Shown: positions 35,675 through 46,983 of the stretch, piece after piece
Layout of the letters: each line of letters starts with the position of its first letter
Numbering within the stretch: position 1 is the stretch's first letter
Source: Chrysaora quinquecirrha
Lineage: Eukaryota > Cnidaria > Scyphozoa > Semaeostomeae > Pelagiidae
Direction: 5' to 3'
DNA: 64,000 bases
Assembly (NCBI GenBank): GCA_014526335.1
Contig: JACTAT010000037.1
Location: 13,690,100-13,754,099, forward strand
Program-made: the position numbers and the translations under genes
The notes under the pieces: generated by a model
Told to the model about the DNA's origin: nothing
The model's input: the letters and a program-made list of their open reading frames with translations, nothing else
Database searches by the model: none

Positions 35675-38563
35675 ATGCATGGATTTTACCGTAAGAATGT
35701 CGAAATTGGTGGCAAAGAGTATTGTTTAGATAGTTTAACCGAAAGCTACAACGAAGGAAGCAGTGGAGGTGAAATACTATGGTACTCGGTTCCTAGATTT
35801 TCAGCTACTCTTGATCAAGCAGGAATAAAAGGAACGATTAGAAGTGCCAATTGTAAAATGATTTTAAGCAACAACGACCAGAGCATGTGCTCTAACTGCG
35901 AGAGTCTCACAAGGAATCAGCCTTTCATCAAAAGAATTCAAAGAGCTAGCGAGAATATGAAACAAGAAGAAACTAAAAAACAATTATCTTCTAAAAATAA
36001 TAAATATTTAAATACAGCATCAAAAGACGAAAAACTGTCAAAATATCGTAAGATGTTTAACTTGCAACGATTGAAAATCTATGATATAAGCAAACAAGTG
36101 GCACGGCTAAGGGCATCAAAAAAAACACTCCTGGACAGAATGGCAGAAAGTTCAAATCGAGGAGACATATCAGCTATTGTACATGATTTGAACACTGCTT
36201 ATGAAAAAGGATTACTATCAGGAAAATCTAAAGTCTTGCAGTTCATAAGTAATATCACTAAAAATTTTAATCGAAAGTCACCTCGCTACAATAAGTTCAC
36301 AAAACAAATATTTTGTGGCCTGAGAATCATTGGTGGGCCAAGAGCAGCACGATTCCTGGCAAAAAATCTCGATGGTCCCTCAGATGATACACAACGCAGA
36401 TCAAAACGACTGCATCAGTTCAATTATCGTCCTGAAAAACTGTCTAATCGTGTTTTTAAGCATCTAGCAAATATTTATAGTAAGATTAAAGAGCAGAAGA
36501 AGATCATCGGTAATGTTCTTGTAGAAACAGCTGAAGACGAGACCGTTATTATAGGAAAACCAGAATGGGATTCGAAAAGCGACGAAGGCTGGGGTTGGTG
36601 TGGCAAATCAGGAGCAAACCATGTATGCCAAGAAGATTTCGTTCATGTTGTTGGAAATGGACAAGATGCATATGAACGACTACTTGATGCTTTTAAGGAA
36701 AACGTTATTGCTCGATATGCCCGCGTGATCTTGATAAATCCGATCCATCCAGATCTCCCTCCCATGGTAGTCCTCTTGCAGTCGGTTTGCAATAAATTCG
36801 ACAGTGACTTTGTCAAGCGACAGTGGGGTCAAATAAGAAAGTTTTACGATCAACACCTATTACCAATTCTGGGCCCCCTTGTTGGTCATGCTTCGGACGG
36901 GGACTCAAGGAGAAGAAAGTTGCACCTAGGAAACGCAACTTCATCAGACGGAGCTCGCTATAGAATAGAACATGAGAATTTCACCATGAGTGCAAAACTG
37001 ATGCAATCACAAGGGCAAGAGTTTCCTGTCGATCTATCTGACCAAGATTTCATTCATAATGGCAAGAAACTTGTAAATCATCTGATGCACCCATCTAGAG
37101 TACTCAATATGGGAAACAACATTTGTCACTCAAACCATTTACAGCTTGTTTTAAACATAAGTAGCATTTCGAGATTTGAGCATGGCCTGCAGCAAACAGA
37201 CATCGATCGTCGAGACCGGATGAACTGGGAGAGTGCTCAGCGACTCTTGTTTCCAAAAGTAAGAGAATGCTTGAGAAAGATTCATTCTGGGTTGGTTGAA
37301 CGACAGGAAAATGTTATTGGCACTGTGAGGTATCTTGAAGTGGTCTGGCGTTATGTAGAGATATTTTATTCTTTGAAAGCGACATTAGAAGAACGAATTG
37401 CAAATGCTTCATACGTATGCAATTTTTTACGGATTTGGCGTTTATGGGTATTTGCGACAAAAGATTTAAAGTTGAAGGAAAACTTTATATCAAGGGAGAC
37501 ATTCGCAGATGTATGTTTGTCATGTCATCATGTGGTATTATTTATAAAAGCGTCACGGGATTTCGCTCCAAACCATCCAATCGAATTTCAGCGTCTTGGC
37601 AGTGATGCTTGTGAGGAATTTTTTTCATCCAATGGGTCTTTCGTTGTTAATAAGCATAATTATACGATTACAGACATGTTTCGAAATCTAACGAACATGC
37701 AGTTTCTACAGGAGATGTTTGCTGATGCAGAGGGCCCTGAAAATCCAAAGAAACATCGAAAAGGCGAAAACATCTGGAGAAAAGGTCATGTAGCTGACAC
37801 AGCAAATGCACCAGATCTTTCTGCTTTCCCTTCAGATTCTGAAATAGCTGATTCGTGGGAAAAAGGACTGAAGCAATGTCACGGCGATCTTCGAAGCGCA
37901 GGCATTGTTCCAGAAGATGACGATGTAAACAATCTGAAGAATAGATGGTTTTTCAAGCCGCATTTGATAACTGCAACAACAGAAGCACGTATAGCGGAAC
38001 AGATGTGGAAAAATGATGACGAGAATGAAAGTTCCGAAATTATGGAAACGAACGAGGAGCAAGATGATCAAGTTAATATTGCGAATTCTGAATCAAGTCA
38101 CGTGGAAAATTATCCAGAACTTGCTGTTCACCTAAGATATGTCCTTGATGATGATGCTGATACTACAGGCCTATCGGAAAATGAAACACATGCGCCAGAA
38201 ATAGAAAAAAACGTAAAATTGACAGTTAGTGTACCGGATATCGGAGAAGTGCATAAATCGACAATCTTTGCAATGTTGAATACTTCTCCTGATGGTTTGT
38301 CAAAAGACCGCTTGAGACGAGTAAAGTCGAAGCACACGATAACATCAGTTTCTTCAGTAAGTCTCTCAGATGAAATTGGACTGTTTGACGATATTGCGTT
38401 ATGTTTAACCAAACAGAAGAGAAAAGTTGTGAAGTTGGCCCGCATAATTCGTATGAGAAACAAAGCAAAAGTTATGTTGAATTCAAAACCCAATATCGTT
38501 AGACTCGCAAGCAAAATATCCCAATTTGGTACTAAGTGTTGCATTTTACGAAAGAAATCTTAA
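35675..38563 (+). CDS. Transposon ORF2: RNase-H-like transposase candidate (962 aa)
   Basis: By far the longest open frame in the window, starting at an ATG that follows an in-frame TAG. Residues about 85-170 are Lys-rich and helical, perhaps a coiled coil. A possible first catalytic Asp lies near residue 288 (AEDETVIIGK). HASDGDSRRRK at 405-414 is a strong candidate for the second (D408 or D410). LGSDACEEFFSSNGSF at 641-656 resembles the segment holding the catalytic Glu in hAT- and P-type transposases, with about 230 residues between, enough for an all-helical insertion. The C-terminal 150 residues are acidic, then basic. I recognise the layout of a DDE/D transposase but cannot name the superfamily. 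The 2.9-kb frame is uninterrupted, so the insertion is young or under selection. Confidence 0.65.
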   Translation: MHGFYRKNVEIGGKEYCLDSLTESYNEGSSGGEILWYSVPRFSATLDQAGIKGTIRSANCKMILSNNDQSMCSNCESLTRNQPFIKRIQRASENMKQEETKKQLSSKNNKYLNTASKDEKLSKYRKMFNLQRLKIYDISKQVARLRASKKTLLDRMAESSNRGDISAIVHDLNTAYEKGLLSGKSKVLQFISNITKNFNRKSPRYNKFTKQIFCGLRIIGGPRAARFLAKNLDGPSDDTQRRSKRLHQFNYRPEKLSNRVFKHLANIYSKIKEQKKIIGNVLVETAEDETVIIGKPEWDSKSDEGWGWCGKSGANHVCQEDFVHVVGNGQDAYERLLDAFKENVIARYARVILINPIHPDLPPMVVLLQSVCNKFDSDFVKRQWGQIRKFYDQHLLPILGPLVGHASDGDSRRRKLHLGNATSSDGARYRIEHENFTMSAKLMQSQGQEFPVDLSDQDFIHNGKKLVNHLMHPSRVLNMGNNICHSNHLQLVLNISSISRFEHGLQQTDIDRRDRMNWESAQRLLFPKVRECLRKIHSGLVERQENVIGTVRYLEVVWRYVEIFYSLKATLEERIANASYVCNFLRIWRLWVFATKDLKLKENFISRETFADVCLSCHHVVLFIKASRDFAPNHPIEFQRLGSDACEEFFSSNGSFVVNKHNYTITDMFRNLTNMQFLQEMFADAEGPENPKKHRKGENIWRKGHVADTANAPDLSAFPSDSEIADSWEKGLKQCHGDLRSAGIVPEDDDVNNLKNRWFFKPHLITATTEARIAEQMWKNDDENESSEIMETNEEQDDQVNIANSESSHVENYPELAVHLRYVLDDDADTTGLSENETHAPEIEKNVKLTVSVPDIGEVHKSTIFAMLNTSPDGLSKDRLRRVKSKHTITSVSSVSLSDEIGLFDDIALCLTKQKRKVVKLARIIRMRNKAKVMLNSKPNIVRLASKISQFGTKCCILRKKS

Positions 38564-38917
38564 TGGTGAATATGTTTATGATGTATCGCATTCTGTAATC
38601 TACACTGCCAGTTTAAATCAAGTAATCATGAAAGTTGCACTCACCTTGAACGAAAATGGATTGTATTCGATGAATCAGGCTGATGAAAAGTCATTGGAAG
38701 AATTTAAGAAGAATATCATCAAAAGAAAAGTCTCTAAGGCCTCCAGAAATAGTATGAAAGGGAAAAGTCTAGTTCTGGAAAGTCATCTGTTGAAACCGAT
38801 GGAGAAGGCAGAATTGTAATCGTGACTGCACCTACTACAGCAGACGACCTTGGACAGGATGATAATATCAGACGATCCCAAAGATCACGACGTGTTGTTT
38901 TGTATGAAGCCGACTGA
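38526..38917 (+). other. Possible displaced C-terminal coding of ORF2
   Basis: A second frame is open at 38526-38819 (starting near SVAFYERNLNGEYVYD). A third, to the TGA at 38915-38917, ends RRSQRSRRVVLYEAD. Both look protein-like and directly follow ORF2, overlapping its end by 38 bp. A frameshift or an unrecognised intron could join them to ORF2. No clear GT-AG pair was found. Confidence 0.35.
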
Positions 38918-38984
38918 ATCTATTGTTGAGCTTGGTATGTTTATAAGGTTGATCTTTTGGGACAATGCGTAAATCTTAGCTTTA

Positions 38985-38990
38985 AATAAA
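38985..38990 (+). terminator. Polyadenylation signal of the transposon genes
   Basis: AATAAA about 68 bp after the last stop candidate at 38917, on the plus strand, well placed to end the ORF2 transcript. Confidence 0.5.
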
Positions 38991-40065
38991 GATCTGATTT
39001 TCGAAATTCCCGCTATTTATAAGAATTTCCCAGCTCCGTTAAGCTCTCGCAGCTTGCGAGGAGAAATGCGAGTCAACATCTGATGATCCAGTAGCCTGTG
39101 TTAAAATTTCATTTTAATTCAACTCAACTCTCATGGAGGAAAACAGTTGACCCTGCACTGCACGTAGCCACCAGCCAGTGTGTTTTTTTTCACCAAAGAT
39201 CATCGAGATTTAGACTAGCTGAGATTAGCTGAGATTTGTTACTCGACTGATTTGTATTTGGCTAAGCTAAGTATTTCTTTGAAAATTGTTTTTGCAATTG
39301 ATACATTTAGTCATTACCTTAGGCCTCATACCAAGAAACCCTAAACTGTCAAAGTAAACTGTCAATGTTGCTGCTAGTCAGATAGTCTGATAGTCCAGAC
39401 CTATTGATTAGCTGAATTTAGATATAGCCTAGCCTGTGCCTAGATTTAGATAACAGCTTGTTTTTTTTAACAGTAAATAATATATTGTAGTACTGGTACA
39501 GTATTAGATGCCTCGCCCTTGCCCTCTTGGCCTCTTTTGCTTTGTTATGTTTTGTTTGGCAAAATTTATTCAGGGGATCTTGATGGCATTAGGTAGCCTA
39601 ATCCAGTTTTGTTAGCCTTGTGGGTATTTTATTACGGATGTTAGTTTTGTTCTATGTTTTACTATGACATTTTATTAATTTAAGCTCAACTACTACAGTA
39701 TTCTAAACCAACTTTTGCTCTTTTTAGAATTTAATATTGTGGCTATTATATTATTACAGATACCACAATAACAAACATGTTGGGTTATACATAAAAGAAA
39801 CACTTTTGGTCTTGTAGTTTCCTTCTTAAAGATTCTTTGCATTTCAAAAAAGTGAAGAAATGCACATTTTATTTCCTGAAATAAACTTAGGAGAGTGAGC
39901 TACAGTAATTTAGTTATCAGTGACTTTATTGAAAAAGGGTAGTATTTTATTTTTGAGGCCCGCGAAAAGTCAGTGATTAGGGTCTATATTTTGATATATT
40001 TGTCAGTGAAAAGGGGGTCAAATTTAGACTGATGGACGAGGGTGCATCTGTCTTCCAAATTTGAG
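38991..40065. other. Non-coding right part of the 6.6-kb transposon
   Basis: No open frame of note. AT-rich, with the GTCAGTGA-type subterminal motifs in the last ~170 bp. The left non-coding part (33463-34534) is similar in character. Confidence 0.6.
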
Positions 40066-40077
40066 TGCACCCGCCGG

Positions 40078-40375
40078 GGCTCTATTGCTCTGGTCTATTA
40101 CTCTGGTCATGCAGTACAGGTTCAAATCCCATCTATTATGGTATGACAGTTTTGGAAAATCTATCCTAGTGTTCATCATTCATAGCAAATATATGAAACT
40201 AGGAATGATGCTGAAGAAGGCTCAACATTACAAAAGTCCACAATGACAAACAGGACGACAGCCCACCTTGAGCTGTATCACCTCGAGATTTATTCAGTCA
40301 TTTCATTCAGCACTATAGCTCAGTGAAAACATCGTTGGCCCTCTGATCGTGAAGTCCAGGTTCGGATCCAATTTA
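40078..40375 (+). repeat. tRNA-derived repeat block, unit 4
   Basis: Starts immediately after the transposon end with GGCTCTATTGCTCTGG, then B box GGTTCAAATCCC, the inner segment, 'TATAGCTCAGT' and B box GGTTCGGATCC near 40360. Same order as unit 3. Confidence 0.5.
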
Positions 40376-40996
40376 TTGTGGAATGTCACTGACGGAAAAA
40401 TTCATCCTACTATGTGCCATTCATGACAATATATCTTGCAAAACCGTACTGCGGACCATCACTTGCTTGCGCAGAAACTTTCTGGGCTTAACTAATTTGA
40501 AACAGGCTTCCCTCACAAAAAGGCATATAAAGTTAATGCTTGATAGTTCAACAACTTTCGGTTCATAATTATATGGACACAAATCATAACTAACATTGCA
40601 ATAATACCGTAGTTTAATATTTTTTCCATATCAATTGTTCAACAAAAACCTGTTTGATCAACACTTTGAAGCATTCTCCTTTCATAGTCAAAATGTTCAG
40701 TTTAAATGATAAGAAAAGACCGCATGGCAAGAAAATTTTGCCGCCAACTTTAAAAACACGAGTTAATCTGCTTCACCAGAGTGACACTGCTGTATAAAGA
40801 ATTACATCGCATGAAATAACTTCAAACAATCACGAGACATAAGCAAAAGCATAGCTAGCTCTACTATGGGACGCACAGGAAGGATAAAAATATAAAAAGC
40901 CCCGGAAAGAGCCCCTGTCACATATCAAACCCTAATAAATTACAAATTGCCGTGCCTAAATTTTGAGCTTCCCTTCTGAATAGCAGATATGGATTA

Positions 40997-41352
40997 AACT
41001 CTTTTTTTTATAAGAACAATTTTTAAGAACACGAGCCTGCATTTCGCCCAGATTTTAAGAACAAAATAAGAACAAGCTGAGGCTGGGCCTTTTCTTAATC
41101 CCTGAGAATAGCAGCTAAATATGAAAGTAGGACAGTCAAACAACGTAAAAAGCAAGCAAAAAAAACTGGACAAGCATGCTCAATTTTTACACAACCCTGT
41201 TACCACTAAAGCCATTCACTGACAAAATCTAGATGTCTCAGTAACCAAGGAATTAAGAACAGATTAAGAACATTTCAGGCTCAAAAAAAGCAAAAACTTA
41301 AGAACAGCCAGCCTCAATCAAAATTTCCTGGTTCTTATAAAGAAAAAGAGTG
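40997..41352. mobile_element. TATAAGAA-type MITE, unit 4
   Basis: Third copy at the same site as 11968-12325 and 22431-22791, with a TA target, inverted ends and TTAAGAAC-rich interior. Confidence 0.65.
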
Positions 41353-41538
41353 CACTGCATATCAAATTCTTGGAAAATGCAATTCTATATTGACCAGGCA
41401 TAAAAATCAAGATGTTGAATGGGTGCTTAACCGTCGTTTCTAGCTCAGGCCTTGACTCGACCGCATTTTATGTTTTTAAGCCTGACATCGATCTTTTTGT
41501 TTTGCGATAATCAAGTTAACAGCTCGAGACATAGTGCT

Positions 41539-42146
41539 TGTAGCGACGTGTATTCATTAGTTTTTATCATTTTAATTTTTACTTTACTAAGGCCATCTTA
41601 GTTTTAACATTTTTCCTCCTTTCCATTGATTGGCTTGCTTTCTTCCCCGCGTAGGATTTTTCCGCGCGTAGTCGTTTTTCCCTTTTGCGTCAAACCTTGA
41701 GAGAAAAAGACGGACTTTTGTGCTTTTCTGTATCTTTCAATAATCACTATGAAGCAACTAACCAACTAAAATCCAACTAACTAAAAATTTGCTATGTACA
41801 GGTATATAAGGTTAAAACAAGGAAACGGAATATAATTTTCTACCTACGTAAAAATAAATAAAGCTGAGTAATAATAGGAAGAAAACTACGCTAAGAGGAA
41901 AAAAAACAAGGCACGAGAGAGGGATGACTAAACCTAGGTGGAAAAACCAAAACAAAGGAAAGGGAATACCTAATGGAAAAGCTTGCTGCGCTATGACGCA
42001 AAAGGAAAAACGACTACGCGCGGAAAAATCCTACGCGGGGAAGAAAGCAAGCCAATCAATGGAAAGGAGGAAAAATGTTAAAACTAAGATGGCCTTAGTA
42101 AAGTAAAAATTAAAATGATAAAAACTAATGAATACACGTCGCTACA
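41539..42146. mobile_element. 608-bp fold-back MITE with ~155-bp inverted repeats
   Basis: TGCT is duplicated on both sides (41535-41538 and 42147-42150). The element starts TGTAGCGACGTG and ends CACGTCGCTACA. The two arms (about 41539-41693 and 41992-42146) are complementary almost base for base, apart from an extra C near the inner end. Only about 300 bp lie between. No transposase. The arms' identity points to recent movement. The 4-bp duplication does not assign a superfamily. Confidence 0.85.
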
Positions 42147-42159
42147 TGCTCACTTAGGT

Positions 42160-42653
42160 TATTTGCTGATGCTATAGCCAGCGATGCTCTTACTTTGACT
42201 TGATCTTTGTCAACATTTTACTGCTTTCATCCTTATAGTTGAAATCTTCATGTCTAACAAAAACTCAACCAGAACAACGCCATTGGCATTCTTGTAGTAC
42301 CATAGTGGCCTACTCAGCCTTGGTATCCAATTTTAATTCCACTGTTGTGTCAAGTGAAAATATACTTGTTTTGTTGCATTACCATTAATAGATTTCATTA
42401 CACCTTTTCAGCTATTTGAAACTTTACTCATAGAAACATTTCGAATTCAGTACCTTCGTTTTATTGTTAAGGCACATTTTTATGCCTATATTCCTTTTAT
42501 GCCTATAACAGCTTGCAGATGATGATAATCTTCCGATCACACCGTCACCAATGAAAAAAAAAACAAAAGCTTAGCTGAGTGTTGAGTGTAAGTAAGTGAA
42601 ATAACTATGTGAAATGCGAATAAAATGACAGAAGTTAAACCTTAAAAAGCAAT
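42160..42653. other. Spacer, unit 4
   Basis: Backbone sequence like 12530-13010; no gene. It continues after the retroelement at 43768-44490 with the TGTTTGAC-type block. Confidence 0.6.
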
Positions 42654-43763
42654 TGTAATGTTTAGATTAGGCAGGACGACAATTCAGTAAAAGGCATTGT
42701 AATACAGCGATAGTTCTATTCTGAAAGATTTTATAAGACTAACAATAATTATGCATAAAATCAGTATATAGCTTCTTAGGCTCCTGGGAAGTATATGATT
42801 GACATGATGACATTGCATTACAAACCATCCCCCTCCTTAGCAAATGGTGTTAGTGCGTAACGAAATCACCATAGCGCGTGGGGGGCCTGATGTTCTGCCG
42901 TAAGTGTGGGGGCCGTGCAAATCTTTCAGGGTTGTCTACCAAGTCTTCCACTGGATTTGCACAGCCGGCATCCCTTCCACCCATTTCGGGCCCCTCTACG
43001 ACATTTATCTCTCCTGTCTCGGGTACGGGACAGATAGGTCTTCACCCGTCCTGAGGAATGGTGCAAGCCTTCAATTGGTTATGGTGAACAACTAGGGTCT
43101 TCCCATCCTTACCCTCAATCTGATAATTCACCCCGCGCTGCGACAGGACTTTGTATGGCCCCCTCCACTTTTCCCCGAATTTCCAATGTTTTGGACTACG
43201 TAACCACACCCAGCACCCAATTCCAAAAGGAACCCATGGTCTATGACTTTGTACGTTATACCTTTGTTGTTGCTGGTCTCGCACTTTCGCAAGGTGGTCC
43301 TGTGCTGCACGTTTAGTTGTTTCCAATGCTTTTCTGAGAGAACTTGCATACTCTGATTGGGAAGAAGGATTCTTTAATAGAATACCTTGTGTTTGGTAAA
43401 GTGGTAGGCGGGCTGCATGGCCAAACAGTAACTCAAATGGGGAAAATGTAGCGATTTATTTTGTTCTTTCGTATGGAGACTAGAGAGAGAGAGAGAGAGA
43501 GTAGAGGGGACTAGGCGGAAGGGCCTAGCCCCGCTAGAAATCACACTGCTGTTTCAGCGTCTTATTCCTATCCCAACAATTCACGAACTCTGCTATACAA
43601 AGGTGACTAGTGACTTTACGAGAACCTAGCACCCTAGGTTACAGGAAAGATTATTCATCACATTTACAATAGATGACTCCTAATCATGACAGCTCCTTTG
43701 AATATGCTTAATTAATCTACGTCAATAAAATCTACGCATGTCTGCAATATCACATGCGTTACA
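42654..43763 (-). mobile_element. Internally deleted Ty3/gypsy-type LTR element
   Basis: Flanked by CAAT (42650-42653 and 43764-43767). Left end TGTAATG and right end CGTTACA are the expected inverted TG…CA termini. On the minus strand the order is: a putative 5' LTR (about 43446-43763, with an AATAAA and a (GA)n run), an integrase tail, a purine-rich tract (about 42822-42838), and a putative 3' LTR (about 42654-42822). The two presumed LTRs are not clearly alike and differ in length. The element has therefore been rearranged, or one LTR is mis-bounded. Units 1-3 and 5 lack the insert. Confidence 0.65.
43042..43445 (-). pseudogene. Ty3/gypsy integrase C-terminal fragment
   Basis: An open minus frame reads TFSPFELLFGHAARLPLY at its upstream edge, a well-known end-of-core integrase motif, and later RGPYKVLSQRGVNYQI and VHHNQLKAC, the GPY/F-type chromodomain-proximal module of gypsy integrases. 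Everything upstream of the SPFELLFG motif (gag, protease, reverse transcriptase, RNase H, integrase core) is missing, so it cannot act alone. The frame itself has no internal stop. Confidence 0.8.
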
Positions 43764-44497
43764 CAATCATAGTTGTCCTTCAGGCATGGCCAAAAACAGT
43801 CAAGACTGCAACATCACATGACTGGTTGCTGCTAAACTGAAACATTTGTGCAAGAAGGCATACAAATGCTAACTTTATAAATTGGCTGCATTCGGCCCTT
43901 AAATGAGCCAGTGAAGCTCCGTCCCAAAATGTCTGGTGTTGTTGGCAGAAATTTTGGAAGACATGATATATTTCTCCAAACAATGACAGAAATACTTTAT
44001 TCTCTGTTACCGAAATTACACACATTTCTTATAAGAACCATATTTGAGAAACCAATATCTGACTGTGGAAAGTTCTAATGTATATGATTTCATTGTTCTT
44101 TTTTCGTCGTTGTTTTTCACAGTTGTAAAAAGACTGTTTTCTTAACCTAGGATTTTCCATGGGAAAACAGCTCGCCCTTTGATATAATTACGCCCTGGCC
44201 TAAGACCCTGGTGCAACAATCAGACACAGTTGGTCAAACATTTGAAATTCCTTGTCAAGCAAAATGTTTGACCGTTTGGCTACCTCCAGAAAAATTTCTT
44301 GTCAAACAATTTGCTTCCATCATGTGCAAAAAATGTTTAACATTTTGAAAAACGTCAAGACATAATTTTTTTCTTGTCAGGCAATGTTTGATCGTTTTAC
44401 AACCTTTCAAACATTAATTGTCAAACATTTCCATTAAATTACGTTTTTTGAGCGAGATATCAGGACCATACCCTGGGTATCAGGACCAGTGCAATGA

Positions 44498-44565
44498 TAA
44501 CTAACTAACTAACTAACTAATTAACTAACAAACAAACTAACTAACTAACTAACTAACTAACAAAT

Positions 44566-44616
<51 letters not shown>

Positions 44617-44640
44617 TTAACTATCTAACTAACTAATGAT
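44498..44640. repeat. (TAAC)n microsatellite, unit 4
   Basis: Shorter tract than in units 1-3. The sequence just before it ('GACCATACCCTGGGTATCAGGACC') is shared with unit 5 only. Confidence 0.95.
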
Positions 44641-44891
44641 CTTGCTAAGTGGCTTACTTACTTATTAAATAGCTTACTGTCCAGGCAACTAACTCACCAA
44701 CTATAACTAACGAACCCACTAACGGAATATGTGCAAAAAATTAAGAAACTTATTTCTTTTTCTAGGAGCTGAGCTCAGTTTCTTATAAAAACTGCGTGTA
44801 TCGAAAGCTTGGTAGCAAAAAAAAAGACAAATGAGTTGAAACTGTTGAAACATTGCCTTTATCATTATTCTAAATGACAAGTTGCTCATAG

Positions 44892-46983
44892 TCAAATGCA
44901 AGCTAAATCACAACATATTGGTTTCTGAACAAATCTGAGTCCATTACAGACCCAGCCAAGATTTTCACTTCTGAAGTTGCAGATGATGTTGTTACAATAA
45001 GCTGCAAGTCGATGAAAAGGGCATGAGCTGATGTCAGATGTTAACGATTGAGAGCATGTAGGAAGATTAGTGATGGTTACGTCCCGTTTCAATCTTCCAA
45101 CGTACAATTTGGTTAAAGCTGTAAATATAAAGAGCAGTGTAAATTTCTTCGAATAGCTCAATTCACAAAATTGTAGCGCACATCTAATTTCCGTGAATCA
45201 ACCTTTAAGCATTTAATGATCGTGCATACCCGTGCATAACACCTATACAAGAACCTAAGCGCCTCCCACAAAAGAATGGAATAGAGATGAAAATATGGCA
45301 TTGTACACACAGATACTCAAACGGGCAAGGGTCGTTTTTAACGAATTACTAGCTTCAAAAGAATATACTGCAACTTGCTGATTATATGAAAGTTATTGCA
45401 GTCTTCTGAGGTAGGTTTCAAGCTGTGCTGACGCTACGCTTCGGTAAAAATGCAAAGCTTTTTATAGAGAAAGTTTTTATTTCCAAAATTTTAAGTTTCT
45501 TGTGGAAGAAATAAACATTTACTTCCGACAAAAGATTCCCTGGCCCTTTAGGTCGATTACATTTCTATCCGATTTGATTAGGCAATGATAAACCACAAAC
45601 AGAACTCAACGCTCATAAAAATACGTAAAATAAACGAATTTTCCTCAAAGTTCTTCAGTCTCCAGAAAATTGTAATTTTTGCATCAAGTTATTAAATGAC
45701 TCAATTTTTCGGTGAACGCTAAAATCTAATGATGATTTTTTTAATGCGAAAAATGACAAGAACGAGGACACAATGGGCTGACCCCGAGGATTGTGGAGTG
45801 GGACATATTGATGAGGATAATTTACTTAGGTCAAAGAGCAACAACGACGACGAAAGGCGATGTAGTCTAGGTTTAACTTCCATGTTACGATTGACTTGGA
45901 AGCCGAGCTGATGAAAAAATGTCTCGACTACTAATATAGGTCGCCCTGAATCCCTCAACAACTGAATTTCCCGAAAAAAGGTAAAGAAGCTCGGAAACAT
46001 TCTCCCTAGAGCGCAGGCGTTTCGTTCAATGTGAAGTTTCAAAAGAAAACAGGGCCACTTTATAAAAATGCGCGGCAAAGGCTAACTCGTCAAATGGAAG
46101 CAAGGGGGCATGCTCCCCGGAACATTTTGAAAATTACTCGGCTAGAATCACTCTAATTGCCATTTCAGGAACCTTGAATTAGAATCTTCTCAGCATGTTA
46201 TCAAGGAAAACTTATTTAATTTGTGCTTCAAATACGTTTTTTATTTCTATTTGTTAAAATCTCTACACAACTTAACACCTACTGAAATCGCTTCTTTAAT
46301 TAAATGTATTAAAAGCTATATCGTTATACATATACCATTTTCGACAAAAAGCTTAGAATCCTATCAGCTAGCACTGGGGATAACAAAATTGTGATTTAAT
46401 GATCAGTTGTTATCATTTGTTTTTATAATGCTGTATGATGCAAGATATTTCCAACGATATGCCTCTGTCTAAGATTGGAGAATTTTGACCACAATTTCTC
46501 AATTTACCAGCTACGTCCGCAAGAGAAGGAAGTTGCTGACAGGCTTGAAGCCAGGGGTACCGCATCCCCCCATCCGCAATAGCTACGACCCTGGCTGTGT
46601 TGCACGGCAAAGATACAAATGCTATGGAGGAAAATTGAGGGTGGATAGTTTTACCTTTAGCAACATCAGCTTTTATCTTCTCTACATCCCGTTTTGCTTC
46701 TTCCATGTCCCTGTTGAATTTGCTTGCCTAAAAATGATAAAAAGAAAAAACAAATTCGAGTTGACAAATTGATTTCAAACCGCAGTTCTCTCGGTATGGT
46801 TTCGTCATCGTCAGCCAAGAAAATTTTGGAATATGCTATTTGCTGTTCTTGCTTCATTATTTCTAACATCTTTTTTATTAGTCTAGCAGCTTCATTAATC
46901 TTAAGAATTCAAATCGATAGTTGAAACAGTGTTATTACGTAAGCAACTGCCAGCAACATTATCAACAGAAGTGCAAGCTTCAT
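44892..46983 (-). CDS. B4: secreted 8-cysteine peptide precursor
   Basis: Exons 46939-46983 (signal, same as B2), 46655-46727 (73 nt) and 44892-45118 (227 nt), phases 0 and 1, 114 residues. It shares the B2 cysteine spacing including the 4-residue third loop. The only protein difference seen in the last exon is CCDLAC for CCDLTC. The introns are also nearly identical to B2, so the pair reflects a very recent duplication or gene conversion of at least 13.8-17.5 kb onto 44.7-48.4 kb. Leader donor at 47485. Intact. Confidence 0.85.

Larger units (their letters stand above)
33452..40076 (+). mobile_element. 6.6-kb DNA transposon with two protein genes
   Basis: Inverted ends CGGCGGGTGCA (33452-33462) and TGCACCCGCCG (40066-40076). 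Near both ends the motif (G/A)TCAGTGA followed by AAAAGGG or similar recurs (about 33575, 39920, 39971, 40000), resembling subterminal transposase-binding repeats. The interior has a two-exon zinc-finger-like gene and a 962-codon transposase candidate on the plus strand. The flanks do not meet: the host sequence present in units 1 and 2 between about 10836 and 11220 is missing, so no target duplication can be read. Superfamily is not assigned; a KDZ-, Dada- or hAT-like RNase-H-fold element is possible. Confidence 0.7.
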
